From NCBI GenBank assembly GCA_030248225.1, contig JASANE010018504.1:1-64000 (forward strand): DNA of 64,000 nt, written 5' to 3'. The notes beneath the pieces were generated by a model. That model ran no database searches. It saw only the letters and a program-made list of their open reading frames with translations, and had not been told where the DNA came from. The translations under genes were made by a program, and so were the position numbers. Below are positions 10,683 through 21,584 of the stretch, piece by piece. The first letter of the stretch is position 1; each line of letters opens with the position of its first letter. Source of the DNA: Trileptium ribeirensis (lineage: Eukaryota; Nematoda; Enoplea; Enoplida; Thoracostomopsidae).

Positions 10683-12830
10683 ATGCGGAAAGTATGTATC
10701 ATCCTACTGTTACTTTGGCTTTCGGCGCTAAGCTCTACGCACGCCACGCTCTCGCCTTTCAGTGATGCAATCTCGCGACTAGGTGCGTTTGTAAACCGTC
10801 AAGTAGGTGTTGTCGTCGAACCGCAGGGTTTGGTAATCACCTCTGATCAGACTACGTACTTGCCAGTGGTCCTACAGCTATCACTGAGAGATTGGGAACG
10901 CAAGTCAGACCCCTACGTAAGCAATGTTTGTTCACGGTATGAAGTCAACGGATCCTGCCGAGCTGATTGCTGCAGGAAGGCGAATTGTACTGAGTACCCG
11001 CAGCTGCACACGACCTTGAGCACACTAGAACGCGAGCTGGACGATGCATATCATGGCATATTAAATACAAATTATTACTCGCTGGTGGTGCATTCCTTCT
11101 GCGTGGAGAACGAGCACTTACGTGACCTCACCAGCCGCCGTGAAAAACGCTTCGCAAGCCTAATCGCCGCCGCTGCAGGTGCCGTTTCTGGTTTTCTAGG
11201 CCTGGGAATGGCTTTTGCCAACGGAGTTCATATTAATAACGTACGTCAGCAAGTGACCGTTCTCAAAAAGTTTATGCGCGAGACGAATGATGTCTCTTTT
11301 CGGAACACTAAAGCAATAAAGCAATTAACCCGAGCTAATGAGGACATTTATGCATTTTTACACCACAGCATGCAGGAGGTAGTGTCCATGATTGAACAAA
11401 TCCGATGTGCTGACCAGAAAGAGGTCACACACGTGCACCATCAATTGATCGACCACATACTTCGAGCGAATATGCGCTCGTCGATACAAGCCATAATGGA
11501 GTCTATGTTAAACGGCGAACTATCCCCTGCTGTCATCGATGTCTATGCTACGACGATTATTCGCCATGGACCCCCGCATCTCTAAGACCATTCTAATGCG
11601 AGAACCCAGCCTAGCATACCAGTTTGGACAAGTGATGCCCGTGAGCGTTGATTTGACTAGATTTCGCTTTGGCTTTATTTTGCAGTTACCTTTGCCCAAA
11701 CACAGTGATGTTCGGCCTTATTTTCGGATTTATAACACAGGTTGGAACGTTCCTGACACACTAACGCAGTTGAGACTACCGCTGCCGCAATATGCAACCC
11801 GATTGGGACACGCGCGTTTCGAGTCACTGAATCCAGGAGCATGGAAGCACAGACCCGGAATTGATTTTTGTGCACCCCACGCGCTGCTAACCGACCACAG
11901 TACAAATTGCCTAGAATGGATTATCGCAGATGAGCTTGTGCCAGAATCCACCAAGCACGCATGTAGCAACCGCACGCTTATCGGTCCTCTCGCCAATGAC
12001 ACCGCCGTGCACACCACCATTCAAGGTGTTCTGATTAGGACCAGTGAACCGGAAGTTATGCTGACTAACCATAGGCAGCTTGCGCATGTCACCTTAGGTA
12101 AGGCTATAAAGGTTCCGCCTAACGGAGTTTTATGGTTTCCCCACGGAAATTATACACAGTTGGTCATAAGATCGATCGTGCTAACGAGCATGTTAAAGCC
12201 TGAGAAAATTACAGTCAAAATTGGACCGAATATCACTATTGACCAGCTCTCCGGCCTTAAATTACGACCCTTAACCTGGAGCTCACTCGACGATGCTAAG
12301 GCGACAAACTTACAAGTAGCTCAGATAGCTAAGGAACAAGTTCAAAAGATAGTTAACCTTCCTGCTTTGGAGTATACTGGACTTTCGCCTTACTTTATAG
12401 TCACCATCATCGTCAGCGTAATTAGTCTGGTCTACTGCATGACTAAGTGTAAGGTCTCGCCTAAGTACGCGTACTATCTGCCTCGATGGCTACCATGCCG
12501 CAGGAGGCTGATCAAAACTGATGGCAAACCCCGAAAAGCAATCAGATGGATTAGAGCTGATAAAAGAGGCCCGAGTGCACCACCTGAGAAGGACACTACA
12601 CCCCGAGTTTCGCCGACCGAGGTTTCGATTGTACCTTCGGGGACGCCGCGCGTGTCCGTTGTGTCCAATCGTGCCCCGTGTCGCTCCAACAGACTATTGA
12701 CAACCCGTACTTCGTCCGAAGAAGAACTCGTTTTCATAGAGGACGACGAATTATTCACTGCTCCTACCCGTGACTTACGCCGTGGACCCCGACAAGGTAT
12801 GTTCACCAGACAATTAAACACCATGAATGC
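10683..12830 (+). pseudogene. env: Envelope glycoprotein, class-I-like fusion protein, frameshifted
   Basis: The ATG at 10683 is followed by a signal peptide (MRKVCIILLLLWLSALSS). A Cys-rich surface part comes next, then a furin-type site RREKR at 11136-11150. Directly after it is an Ala/Gly-rich hydrophobic stretch (FASLIAAAAGAVSGFLGLG) of the kind used as a fusion peptide. A heptad-rich helix follows. The frame shifts near 11560. The next frame carries further ectodomain with N-glycosylation motifs (NRT, NDT, NYT, NIT), a membrane anchor at about 12391-12446 (YFIVTIIVSVISLVYC), and a basic, Ser/Thr-rich cytoplasmic tail. Such proteins mediate membrane fusion in infectious Ty3/gypsy-type viruses. 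Unusually, the tail runs without a stop into the protease. Confidence 0.8.
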
Positions 12831-13200
12831 AGGTAATACTCCACTTCTCATCAACGCAACTATACTTGGCACCCCAGTCACGACACTTGTAGACACCGGA
12901 GCTGATGTCTCAATCATGTCTCAAGCCCTAGCTGCCCGTTAAGGCCTAGTACCCCGAGACACAAACACTATCAGGATAGTCTCGGCTACACAACAGGAAC
13001 TGACCATTAGCGGAGTGGTGAAGGCACCAATTACTATAGGCTCGCTAAGCACCCCATGCGACTTCCAAGTAACTACCGACACGACGTATGAATGCATCTT
13101 AGGCACAGACTTCATGGCCCTCCTACCATACGTAGCTATTAATTTCAAGGACCGTTGTTTAGACCTGTCAAACGGAAGGAGAACTGTTCCGCACCCTTCG
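12831..13200 (+). pseudogene. pol: Retroviral-type aspartic protease (PR), interrupted
   Basis: The catalytic DTGAD lies at 12892-12906, preceded by PLLINATILGTPVTTLV. A TAA at 12940 interrupts the same frame. The frame then continues through ISGVVKAPITIG and the second conserved element (ILGTDFMALL, about 13100-13130), as in retropepsins. The protease would cleave the polyprotein during maturation. It begins in the same open frame as the Env tail (11539-12942) and switches frame near 13190 into the reverse transcriptase region. No clear slippery heptamer was seen at the switch, so decay is more likely than programmed shifting. Confidence 0.85.
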
Positions 13201-14640
13201 CCGACCAAGGAGACTACCGGCCACCAGTCATTAACGTAGTATCCAGGAAATATACTCAGGTACCGCAGAACACAGAACTATTCATCAACGCTATCCCCGA
13301 GATCACACAACCGCCTACTGGCCAAGCATTGTTTGTACCAGACCCCTTCATTAGGGACATCGCCATAGCTCACGCTTTGGTGCTCACCGGTCAACGCATG
13401 ATTCCAGTAGCAATGATGAACTTTGGCAACATACCCGTTGCAATACACGCAGGACAGACCATAGGACACATCGAGATGCTTGACGACAATGAGGTCGAGC
13501 TCTTATACGATAGCAACAAGCGTCTACTCGAGCTCGGACCTCCTCAGCACACCAAACAATGCAACCGCATAGGAGTCACACGCGATAATGTAGTACAAGT
13601 CATAAACGACCAAAAGAAAACGATCGATACTCAACGATCCATACAGGTACTAAGCAAAATTGACTTCGGGCAAACCACACTTAACCCTTATGAACTAAAA
13701 CAATTGAAAACCACTATTTCCGAAAATGCCGACCTATTCAGTGTACACCCTTTCGACTTAGGCAGATGCGGTGTGCACCAGCATAGGATAATTACGGGGG
13801 ACGCGAAACCCATAAAACAAGTGCCCTACCGCCTCGCACATTCTCTACGCGAACCCTTGAGGGAAGAACTGAATAATATGGTAGAAGCAGGCCTCATAAC
13901 ACCATCAGATTCACTTTGGGGTTCTCCCATCGTGTATGTCACCAAAAGTGATGGCACCCTACATTTGTGCGTAGACTTTCGCAAACTTAACGTAGTCGCT
14001 GAACGCGACCTATACCCGTTACCCCGCATAGATGACATATTGGGTTGCCTAAGGAACACTAAATTCATGTCTAGCTTGGATCTCAACAAAGGATTCTGGC
14101 AATTAGAATTAGATCCCGAGACCAAGGAGAAGACTTCCTTTGTCACCGTTCACGGACAATATGAATACAATGTTCTACCTTTCGGGTTAAATTCCTCTCC
14201 AGGCGCCTTCCAAAGGTGCATGTCAATCATTTTAAAAGGCTTAGAATGGGAGAGATGCCTCATTTACATAGACGACATATTATTTTTTTCACCCACATTT
14301 GAACAACACTTAGCAGACCTCATCACAGTGTTCGATAGGTTTCGTAAGGCTAATCATAAACTGAAACCTTCCAAATGCCAATTTGGACAGAAACAATTAA
14401 AATACCTTGGCCATATTATTAGCTATGAAGGAGTTAAACCTGACCCCGCTAAAACAGCCGCAATCGATAACTACAAAAGACCTGAAACTCTCAAACAATT
14501 ACAGAGCTTCCTAGGACTTGTAGGCTACTACCACAAATTCATACCACACTATTCCGAAATCTGTGAACCACTCAACGCCCTCCGACGTAAGGGCAACGAA
14601 TTTAAATGGACACCGCAATGCGAGGAAGCATTTGGAAAGC
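13201..14640 (+). pseudogene. pol: Reverse transcriptase, Ty3/gypsy type
   Basis: An open frame (13155-14816) of 553 codons contains the full RT core in order. It runs LREELNNMVEAGLI, SPIVYVTKSDG (fingers), the LDL of motif A with its catalytic Asp (SSLDLNKGFWQL, about 14076-14110), LPFGLNSSPGAFQ, catalytic YIDD (14265-14276), and the thumb and connection (KYLGHIIS, LGLVGYYHKFI). Sequence style and the YIDD box fit Ty3/gypsy elements. The enzyme copies element RNA into DNA. The RT core itself shows no stop, in contrast to its surroundings. About 180 residues before it (13200-13780) form the PR-RT connector. Confidence 0.95.
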
Positions 14641-15070
14641 TACGCAAAGCATTGGTACAAGAACCACTACTCATCTACCCGGACTTTTCCAAACCCTTCA
14701 TACTACAGACGGACGCTTCCGGATACGCATTAGGAGCCGTGCTCTCGCAGAAGACTGACAAGGGGACTTTGCCAATAGCTTACGCTAGCAAATCACTAGT
14801 GGACTACCAACGCTGATATCCCGCGATTAAAACTGAAGCCCTTGCTATTAGATGGGCCGCTCTACATTTTAGGCATTACTTGCTTGGACATGAATTTCAC
14901 GTCGAGATCGATCATAAGCCGCTCAAGGCACTATTTGAGAGACCACCGCGAAATTCACGCCTAGCCCAATGGCGTAATGAGTTATTCATGGAATTTGGTG
15001 GACTAAATATTGAATATCGCCCTGGTAAGGCCAATGCCAACGCCGACGGACTTTCACGCGATCCCCGACA
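14641..15070 (+). pseudogene. pol: RNase H domain with in-frame TGA
   Basis: All four carboxylates of retroviral RNase H can be placed: Asp in LQTDASGYALG (14712), Glu in KTEALAIRW (14835), Asp in EIDHKPL (14909) and Asp in NADGLSR (15045). A TGA at 14814 splits the domain, while the frame on both sides is the same. This looks like a point nonsense mutation, possibly CGA to TGA. The domain degrades the RNA strand during reverse transcription. It follows RT directly, as in other Ty3/gypsy elements. Confidence 0.9.
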
Positions 15071-15799
15071 TGACGTGGACTTCTCCGATTCTGCTGACGA
15101 AGCCGAATACGACGGGCAGGACCATCCTCGAATGGTTGCTGTGGCCGTGAAAGGACAGGATCGTGGCAAGGGTAAAGCTCCTGCCAAACCACCGCGGACA
15201 CTTCCTATTGAGGAAGCTTGGAAACGACTAACGCGACAGCTAATGGGACTTCTCCCAGACGCTCCCGTTAACCTCCCACCCGAGTACGTTAGAGAACACT
15301 TCTACCGTATGTTCGGAGGACCAGGATATGATCCCCTACCTGACCCAACGCGTTTCATTTTCTGTGGAGACATTGACGACCCATGGCCTGAAGGAGTCGA
15401 GATGCCCTGGAGGCGCTCGACCGCTCCCGGACCGCCGACTGAACTAGCCCCAACCCGAGAACCTGTGACTGACTCAACCCCTGGACCTTCATCGGCCCCT
15501 GATCCATTCGTTAGGCCTACGTTGCCACAAGAACCCCCGACTGCTCCGACACATCTCGCCCCTGGCGCTGCAAGCGAAAGCTCAACCCGTGCCACTGCTG
15601 GTACACCTGATCCCACTAGACCCTGGACACTACCGACGACTGCTAGGAAAAGATATGGTGGTTTACCAGAAGTCGAGGAGTTCGATACTTTAATTCGGGT
15701 CGCCTATGCATGCGGACCGCGAGTACGACTACAACGCCCTGAACAGGTGTACGACACTGGTGAACACATATACTTACCACACTTTCAACAATATGAGGG
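15071..15799 (+). pseudogene. Pro/Thr-rich spacer between RNase H and integrase
   Basis: The RNase H frame stays open to 15803 and encodes an Asp-rich start, then a long Pro-Thr-Ser-Ala-rich stretch without recognised motifs. It ends in a short ordered piece (VRLQRPEQVYDTGEHIYL). Such a long disordered insert (about 230 residues) between RNase H and integrase is not standard for Ty3/gypsy Pol. It may carry a protease site. The frame slips at about 15800 into the integrase frame. Confidence 0.55.
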
Positions 15800-17110
15800 G
15801 TGAAATCTCCTCAACTACATACCTACATTCAACGTAAAGTCAAACAATTTGGACCTATATGGTGGTACTTGCATACTCGACAGTCACCAGCTGACCAAAA
15901 GGCCGCGACTGCCCTTAAATTAGAAGCCCATCATTATCACCTCTGCCCCGACACCGCCATTCTTTACCTACATCCCATCATGCCCAACAATCACAGACCT
16001 AAATTGTGCGTGCCCAGACTACTCATTCGACAAATACTCAAACACGAACACAACACTCGATTCGGTGGACACCCAGGTAGGGATCGTCTACTTATTAAGC
16101 TCAAGCAGTTCTACTATTGGAAGACCATGGGTAAGGACGTAGACGAATATGCCAATCGATGCGTACTTTGCCAACGATCACGGAATTTACCACAAAATGT
16201 CCGAGCTGCGCTTGGAGCCAACCCACTAGCTAGTGCCCTTATGCATCGCATGTTCGTCGACATTTTGGACAATAGGGTCTTGTCCCGTAAAGGAAACAGG
16301 TACGTCATCGCATTCATTGATCAGTTCACAAAATTGGTCATAGCCGCTGTATTGCCCGACCAAACAGCTAAGAGCGTAGCTCGAGTGCTCGTCGAAGACG
16401 TGGTGTGCCGTTATGGCGCACCAGCCAGAGGAATTAGTCTCCGACCGAGGAGGATGCTTCGTTTCAGAAGTCATGGAAGCCCTATGCGCTAGGCTAAACA
16501 CATTCAAGAGGGAAACCTTAAGTTACAATCCGAAAGCCAACGGAGAGATGGAACGTTTCAACCGCACACTACTATTCCTCTTAAGGGTAGCTCTACCTGA
16601 GAACGACCATACCACGTGGTACGACGTCCTACCCTACTGCATAATGTCCTACAATTCCGCAGTACACGCTTCCACACATTATCCACCTTTCATGCTCATG
16701 CACGGATTCCAATCTCGTGTACCGGGTCGAATTGAAACACAAACTGATTGGGGACGCTACCCCGGAGCAGAAGCTTACCGCGCTAACGTACCATGATGGT
16801 TAGCCACGATCAGAGACCGAGCCTATCGCTCCATGGAGTCTGCTAAAGAATATCGGAAACGTTATTACAATCGCAAAATTAAGGTCCCCGATTATCGAGT
16901 TAATGACCATGTATGGGTCTACCGATATTACGCAACACCTGGACTATCACGCAAACTGGAACGCAGATGGTGTGGACCGTACCAAATCACTAAGATAATG
17001 CTGCCCTGCATCTGTGTCAAACTCCCTGGACAACTCTCTGACCATGTGATTCACATGAACCGCACCAAACCCTGCTACAGACCACTGAGTAGTTTTCCGG
17101 ACATGGCCGA
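15800..17110 (+). pseudogene. pol: Integrase (HHCC, D-D-35-E and GPY/F module), broken
   Basis: The N-terminal zinc site is visible as RFGGHPGRDRLL...YW...CVLCQRS (16060-16180). Catalytic residues are Asp in FVDIL (16259), Asp in VSDRGG (16443) and Glu in GEMERFNRTL (16551), with exactly 35 residues between the last two. The frame shifts near 16415, and an in-frame TGA lies at 16794. After it comes the C-terminal domain with RRWCGPYQI (GPY/F module, about 16960-16990), typical of Ty3/gypsy integrases. The enzyme inserts element DNA into the host genome. With two breaks this copy is inactive. Confidence 0.92.
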
Positions 17111-19500
17111 TTTGCTGAAGGCTGTGCCTCCCGCTTACATAGAGGCTGCACTACAAGAACCAGGAGAAACTATCCTTGCCGATAAATATTTCGCTAGGGA
17201 ATTACAGGCTGCAGATCCGGAGGCAGTCGACCGACTACGCCAAGACATCGAGGTGCATCCGATACAACTAGTGTGGAGATCGGCGATCCTAATCTAGTAT
17301 ACACGCAAGCTCAGGCTGACATACACCGCGCCGTAGTAGAACAATTAGCCATTCAGGCCCCAGCTCAAGGTTCATCCGGAGTTCCGCAACAAAACAGGTT
17401 ACCTATTCGTGATCCCGATAGAACCCCCGACACCGAATGGCCCGCTATCTCGCAGGAACTCGCTACACAAGACCCTGCTAAGTTGCCTTATACGCTTGAT
17501 AAACCCCCAGGCTCATTCTCTCCAGAATACGAACTACATACTGCCCCAGTTACACTTCAGGAACAAGAGCGATCTGTCAGAACTGAGGAACCAACTAGAC
17601 CTTTAGCTCTGCCACGTTCAGGTAATGGCCGTTCGCTACGACCATTTAACGCCAACGACTTAGGTCTCGTCGAACTACTCGCTTCACAAGAGCCGGATGA
17701 GTCCTCACCTCACACGCCCGAACAAGCTATATCTCCGACTTCAGCAGTAGAACACGCTGTGCAGACCTCTCCGCTTACGCATGCCCAACGCCGCGCCGCA
17801 GCCGCTACACAAACTTACCGCAGTCCCCGTTCACAACGCTTAATCACCGACTCGGATAACCCACCGGTACCGTACCGCCTCCATCATGAACCTCCTGAGT
17901 TGCATAAACAACGATACCCCAAACCTCGCCACGCATATTCCGCTCCACCTACCCCGCTCCCACACACGCCACTAATGCCATTAGAATTCGAAGCCACGTT
18001 AGAGGAGTATATCCCAACGAATGGAATACACCGTACTCGACACCCCCTAGACCGCCACCTACGCAATCCGACCCAGTTTCTAGCCAGCCTCCTGTAGAAC
18101 CCGCCGCGACCCGAAAACCCGTGCCTAAGCCACGGCTGAAACCCACCACCCCACCGGCCAGTGGACCAGTATCATCCGTAAGCTCTGAGAACACATCACC
18201 CGAAACTGTGGACTCCCCAACACCACCGCATCGGTGGGCAATCCCTCCCTTACTCTCGCCCCTAGCGGAATGTAAAGCTAGGACCCCACCTCACCATTGG
18301 ATAACCCCAGTTGCGTTATCCCCCCTCACCGGAACAAGAGACCGGTACCCCACACGTTTCTTCCTTCGGTCGCTGGATCACTAGGCGACAAAACCAACAA
18401 GCAGAATGGGAATGGGCATTAGAAGAAAGGAAAAGAATCAAAGATGAAGAGGCCCGTGCTCGAGGAGAACTTCAGGATGCAAATGATTTAGTGGAATATT
18501 TAGCAGGACCTATCATACAGCACCCACCCTCGGAGGCCCAAACGGCCGCCGACGACATTGTGGCAGAATTTGTTGAAAGCTTGACTGTGAGACGTGAGGA
18601 AAGGGAAAGCAGCAAGAAAGAGTCACGCCGACCCACCGAATCTTCGTAGGGCGGCAAAGCCAAACGAACTCGAACACGAGCCGTCCCCACGGTTAGCGAG
18701 ACAACTTCGACCATAGGCGAGTCAACCGAGGGTTCTTCTATTCGGGGGAAGAAGAAGGCGCCGCCGCGCAGCGCATCCTCATCCTCCGCCTTAAACGAAA
18801 CTCTAGCTCGACCCGTCCGCGCTAAAGCTCGACCGCATGTTAGTTGGGAAGACTGGGAGGACGAAATACCCTTAAGTCAACTCTTACCGGGACCTAGTCG
18901 AAAACCCCGCTTCGAACTTGACCCTTCTACTGAGGAAAGTGAGGGTTCCCCTGAATTGGGACCTTCTGGTGCGAAGAACGGAGCAAGGACAGAGCCTCCC
19001 CAACCCATGCGACGTCAACCACATCGTCAGGCTAGGGATCGTCGTCGAGTATACGAGGACTATATACCACACGGAGCTGAAGCTCGAGTTGTAATCCCGC
19101 GCCTGATTCCTCGAGAACCTGCACCCAAACCACCAGCCCCAACTCGACAAACCGTGCCTTTTGCTGCACCTACTCGACATCGTGACCCTGTCATGCCTAT
19201 GGACCCTCCATCTAGGAGCGCTCGTGCTCAGCACGACATGTTCGAACCTTTTAGGGACATATTCGACGACCAGGACATTGAAGACATGTTAGCCGCACAT
19301 CCTGATTTGGAACCGGACGAGGATAACGGACTACGACAGTTACGACCTGACGACATTGCACTGGAGGTGGTTCGACCTCCAAGACAACCACCTCGGGGAA
19401 GACGATTGTAGTGCAGACGCCAGCCCAAAACATCACTTCCTGGAATTAGAGCTCCCGCACCAAACGTCCTTCAAGAACCGCCATTAACGGCGATGAATAT
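17111..19500 (+). pseudogene. Long Pro-rich and coiled-coil C-terminal extension of Pol
   Basis: Downstream of the integrase, open frames on the same strand (to 17297, 17273-18097, 18121-18384, 18311-18649, 18956-19411) encode Pro/Thr/Ser/Gln-rich, probably disordered protein. One charged helical segment (WEWALEERKRIKDEEARARG, 18405-18464) could form a coiled coil. The last piece is Arg/Asp-rich (MFEPFRDIFDDQDIEDML). Frame changes near 17290, 18100 and 18320 and stops show decay. I recognise no enzyme fold. The extension links integrase to the NADAR domain and would be a very unusual tail for a Ty3/gypsy Pol. Confidence 0.5.
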
Positions 19501-19534
19501 TATTGCAGGAATCATCGATCGATAAATCCAAGAA

Positions 19535-20211
19535 ATGGACCGAATCTCTGAACCACGCGTGCCGTTCTACACTATCAATTACGCCGCACCCATCGAAACA
19601 TTTCTCTCGAAAGCCACACGTTGGCCAGAACTATCAAATATGGCTCCGTTGGGCCAAACAATCACGCAATACCCATCGAATATGCTTCAACGGAGCAAGG
19701 ATATCAACTCCTTGTCACTTATCTATTCGACGAGGAGCAAGCAAAACGAGACATATCCGACCTCAAGATGGGAGCTCGAGACATCAAAGCCATCTCCCGG
19801 AGGAACAAACAAAAATTCCTCGATCCCGAAACAACGGAGCGCCTTCGTCCTGCCCTACCGCACCTCATTCGAACGGTGCTCATCGAAAAGTTCAAAATCC
19901 CGAAATTCTGGAACGCCCTTCTCGCCACTGAGAACACTCAACTGCTCGAAGCAAACCGCACCGACTCATTCTGGGGAATCGGCCTCGGGCCAGAGGACAT
20001 TGCCTTTGGCCGACGTCCACGGCCATGCCATAACGTCATGGGCCGCCTCCTGGAGGAGATACGGACCTTTGTTCGCCACGAGGTCGCCAGCTGGCCGACG
20101 GTGCTAATTCTCGGCGATAATATGAGTAGTAGGAGAGAAAAATTAGTAGTAGTAGAGAAAAATGAGAAAGAGAGTAGTAGTAGAGAAAAATGGGCGTTCT
20201 GGGCCACTTGA
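19535..20211 (+). pseudogene. NADAR (YbiA-like) domain at the C-terminus of the retroelement polyprotein
   Basis: The frame starting at 19535 gives VPFYTINYA and TRWPELSNMAP, the N-terminal strand of NADAR proteins. After a frame slip near 19650, the next frame gives IEYASTEQGYQ (19675-19707), KFLDPETTERLRPALPHLIR, VLIEKFKIPKFWNALLAT, LLEANRTDSFWGIG (19945-19983) and MGRLLEEIRTFV. These are the family's conserved Y-S-x-E-x-x-x-Q, K-F, L-L-x-T and W-G-x-G signatures in the right order and spacing (about 190 residues). Known NADAR proteins act on NAD/ADP-ribose derivatives, and some remove ADP-ribose from guanine in nucleic acid. A counter-defence role here is inference. The Ser/Glu/Lys-rich tail ends at 20211. 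Confidence 0.8.
20120..20192 (+). repeat. Purine-rich direct repeats (AGTAGTAGTAGAGAAAAAT), polypurine-tract candidate
   Basis: Three imperfect units of about 20-29 bp built from AGTAGTAG and GAGAAAAAT. They form an almost pure purine strand at the very end of the coding region. A polypurine tract is expected just upstream of a 3' LTR, but no LTR copy follows here; the nearest lies 5-7 kb downstream. The tract may therefore mark an element end that was later displaced. Confidence 0.4.
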
Positions 20212-20290
20212 TTAATGACCTGTCAGGGGAAATAATGATTAATGACCTGTCAAAAATGATTAATTACCTGTCAAATATGATTAATGATCC
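20211..20290 (+). repeat. Tandem GATTAATGACCTGTCA repeats
   Basis: Four units of about 21-30 bp share ATGATTAATGACCTGTCA with small variants. Immediately downstream (20290-20405), a second imperfect duplication repeats an ACGTAATAC...GCTCCCCCTnCGCC pattern. Composition switches here from the GC-rich element to AT-rich DNA. Confidence 0.6.
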
Positions 20291-20632
20291 TAAATACATA
20301 TACACGTAATACATGCTCCCCCTACGCCCATGCATTATATAATATATACATACACATATATACGTAATACGTACAATAAAGCTCCCCCTCCGCCTAGGCA
20401 TTTATTCAATTAATGACTCATCACTTTGGAATGTTCTAGAATATTCCATTGGCACAATTCCAAAAATTCAACCAATCAGCGTTAGCAGAGAATACATGAA
20501 AAGGGTAGTCCTTATGCAATTTCAACAGCGTTAAACACCCCTAAATGCAGTCACCTTTTAGGAGATAAGTAGTATCATAATGTTTGGTTTCAGTTGGACG
20601 TGGAAAAACATGAAAAGGATTGTTTTCTTTGA

Positions 20633-20986
20633 TTTTATATATCTAATATAGAATTGTTTATTGTTAAACACCTGAAGGATCTGTTAATTAACCTTCCTGT
20701 ACCCATTGAAGTGAACAATGTCACGGTACTCAGTTCAAGGTTGTTTGGACCCGTTGCCAAAGATAAAATGCCGTACATAGTGCGTGCTAACTTCGTAAAA
20801 CTGAAGTTCTTTAATGATGGATATTCCAATGTGCTGTGTGTTTTGGACGGACGCAAAAATGAAACTACTAGTGAACTGAAGTCCAGATCTACCCAAGAAT
20901 TTAAAATAGAAGTCCGAGATAATGCGGGTGAGATAGTGACTGATCCAGATTTGATAATTTTTCTACACCTCCAATTCAAGAAATAA
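20633..20986 (+). CDS. Small unrecognised protein or exon
   Basis: An open frame of about 117 codons runs from after TGA at 20630 to TAA at 20984. It has no early ATG, so it is either an exon (an AG acceptor at the TAATATAG before 20651 is possible) or a 5'-truncated gene. The sequence looks like real protein: LINLPVPIEVNNVTVLSS, DKMPYIVRANFVKLKFF, then FKIEVRDNAGEIVTDPD and a LIIFLHLQFKK end. It suggests a beta-rich fold. I suspect a small structural protein of a Polinton-like element, because a polymerase fragment of that class lies at 1-500, but I cannot prove this. It lies in the AT-rich segment, away from the retroelement frames. Confidence 0.45.
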   Translation, partial: FYISNIELFIVKHLKDLLINLPVPIEVNNVTVLSSRLFGPVAKDKMPYIVRANFVKLKFFNDGYSNVLCVLDGRKNETTSELKSRSTQEFKIEVRDNAGEIVTDPDLIIFLHLQFKK

Positions 20987-21584
20987 AGATATTCCAGAAT
21001 GTTTGTTCAGTGATAAAAGAGTAGATTAAAACATTACGTGATGCGTGTTGAACAACTTTGGAAAGTACACCCACAATATTACTCAAATGGTGCGTGAGAG
21101 AGTTACATGTCGCTTTCGATGGTTCATAGAGTTACTTTTTAAATATTTAACATTGATTTTCATATTGTGTTATAACAACCTGCACTATTGCAATGATTCG
21201 GTTTCTTGAGATCATATTTATTTTGTATAAAATACAATTCTGCAATCAGTGTAGTTTTAAAAATCAATTAAATATGTATCGTGCGTAAAATAAATGTAAT
21301 TCATATTAAATTTGCGCAGGTCTTGTCTTTACATGTCTCAAGTTGATTATTTTTATGAATTGCTGAACCCAGTTTTTGCGCAGGTGTTGTAGATCATATT
21401 TGCTAGATACTTGGCTTAGTCTTTGCGCAGGTGGTTTCTTTATATCTTTACTACCACAAAACGTATAATTAAATTGAAAATAGTGAAAATCTTACAATTT
21501 GGAGGATTTCCTCGACGGGGAAATATGCATTAGCATTAGATGATATGGCTGACATAATAAACCTATAATAAGAACAATGACATA

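Noticed and set aside
13155..13239. Programmed -1 frameshift between protease and RT
   Set aside because: No clear slippery heptamer or downstream pseudoknot was seen, and many other breaks in the element argue for decay.
20120..20290. True 3' LTR starting right after the purine-rich tract
   Set aside because: No matching sequence exists upstream of Gag; the only long direct repeats are at 500-3777 and 25471-28733.
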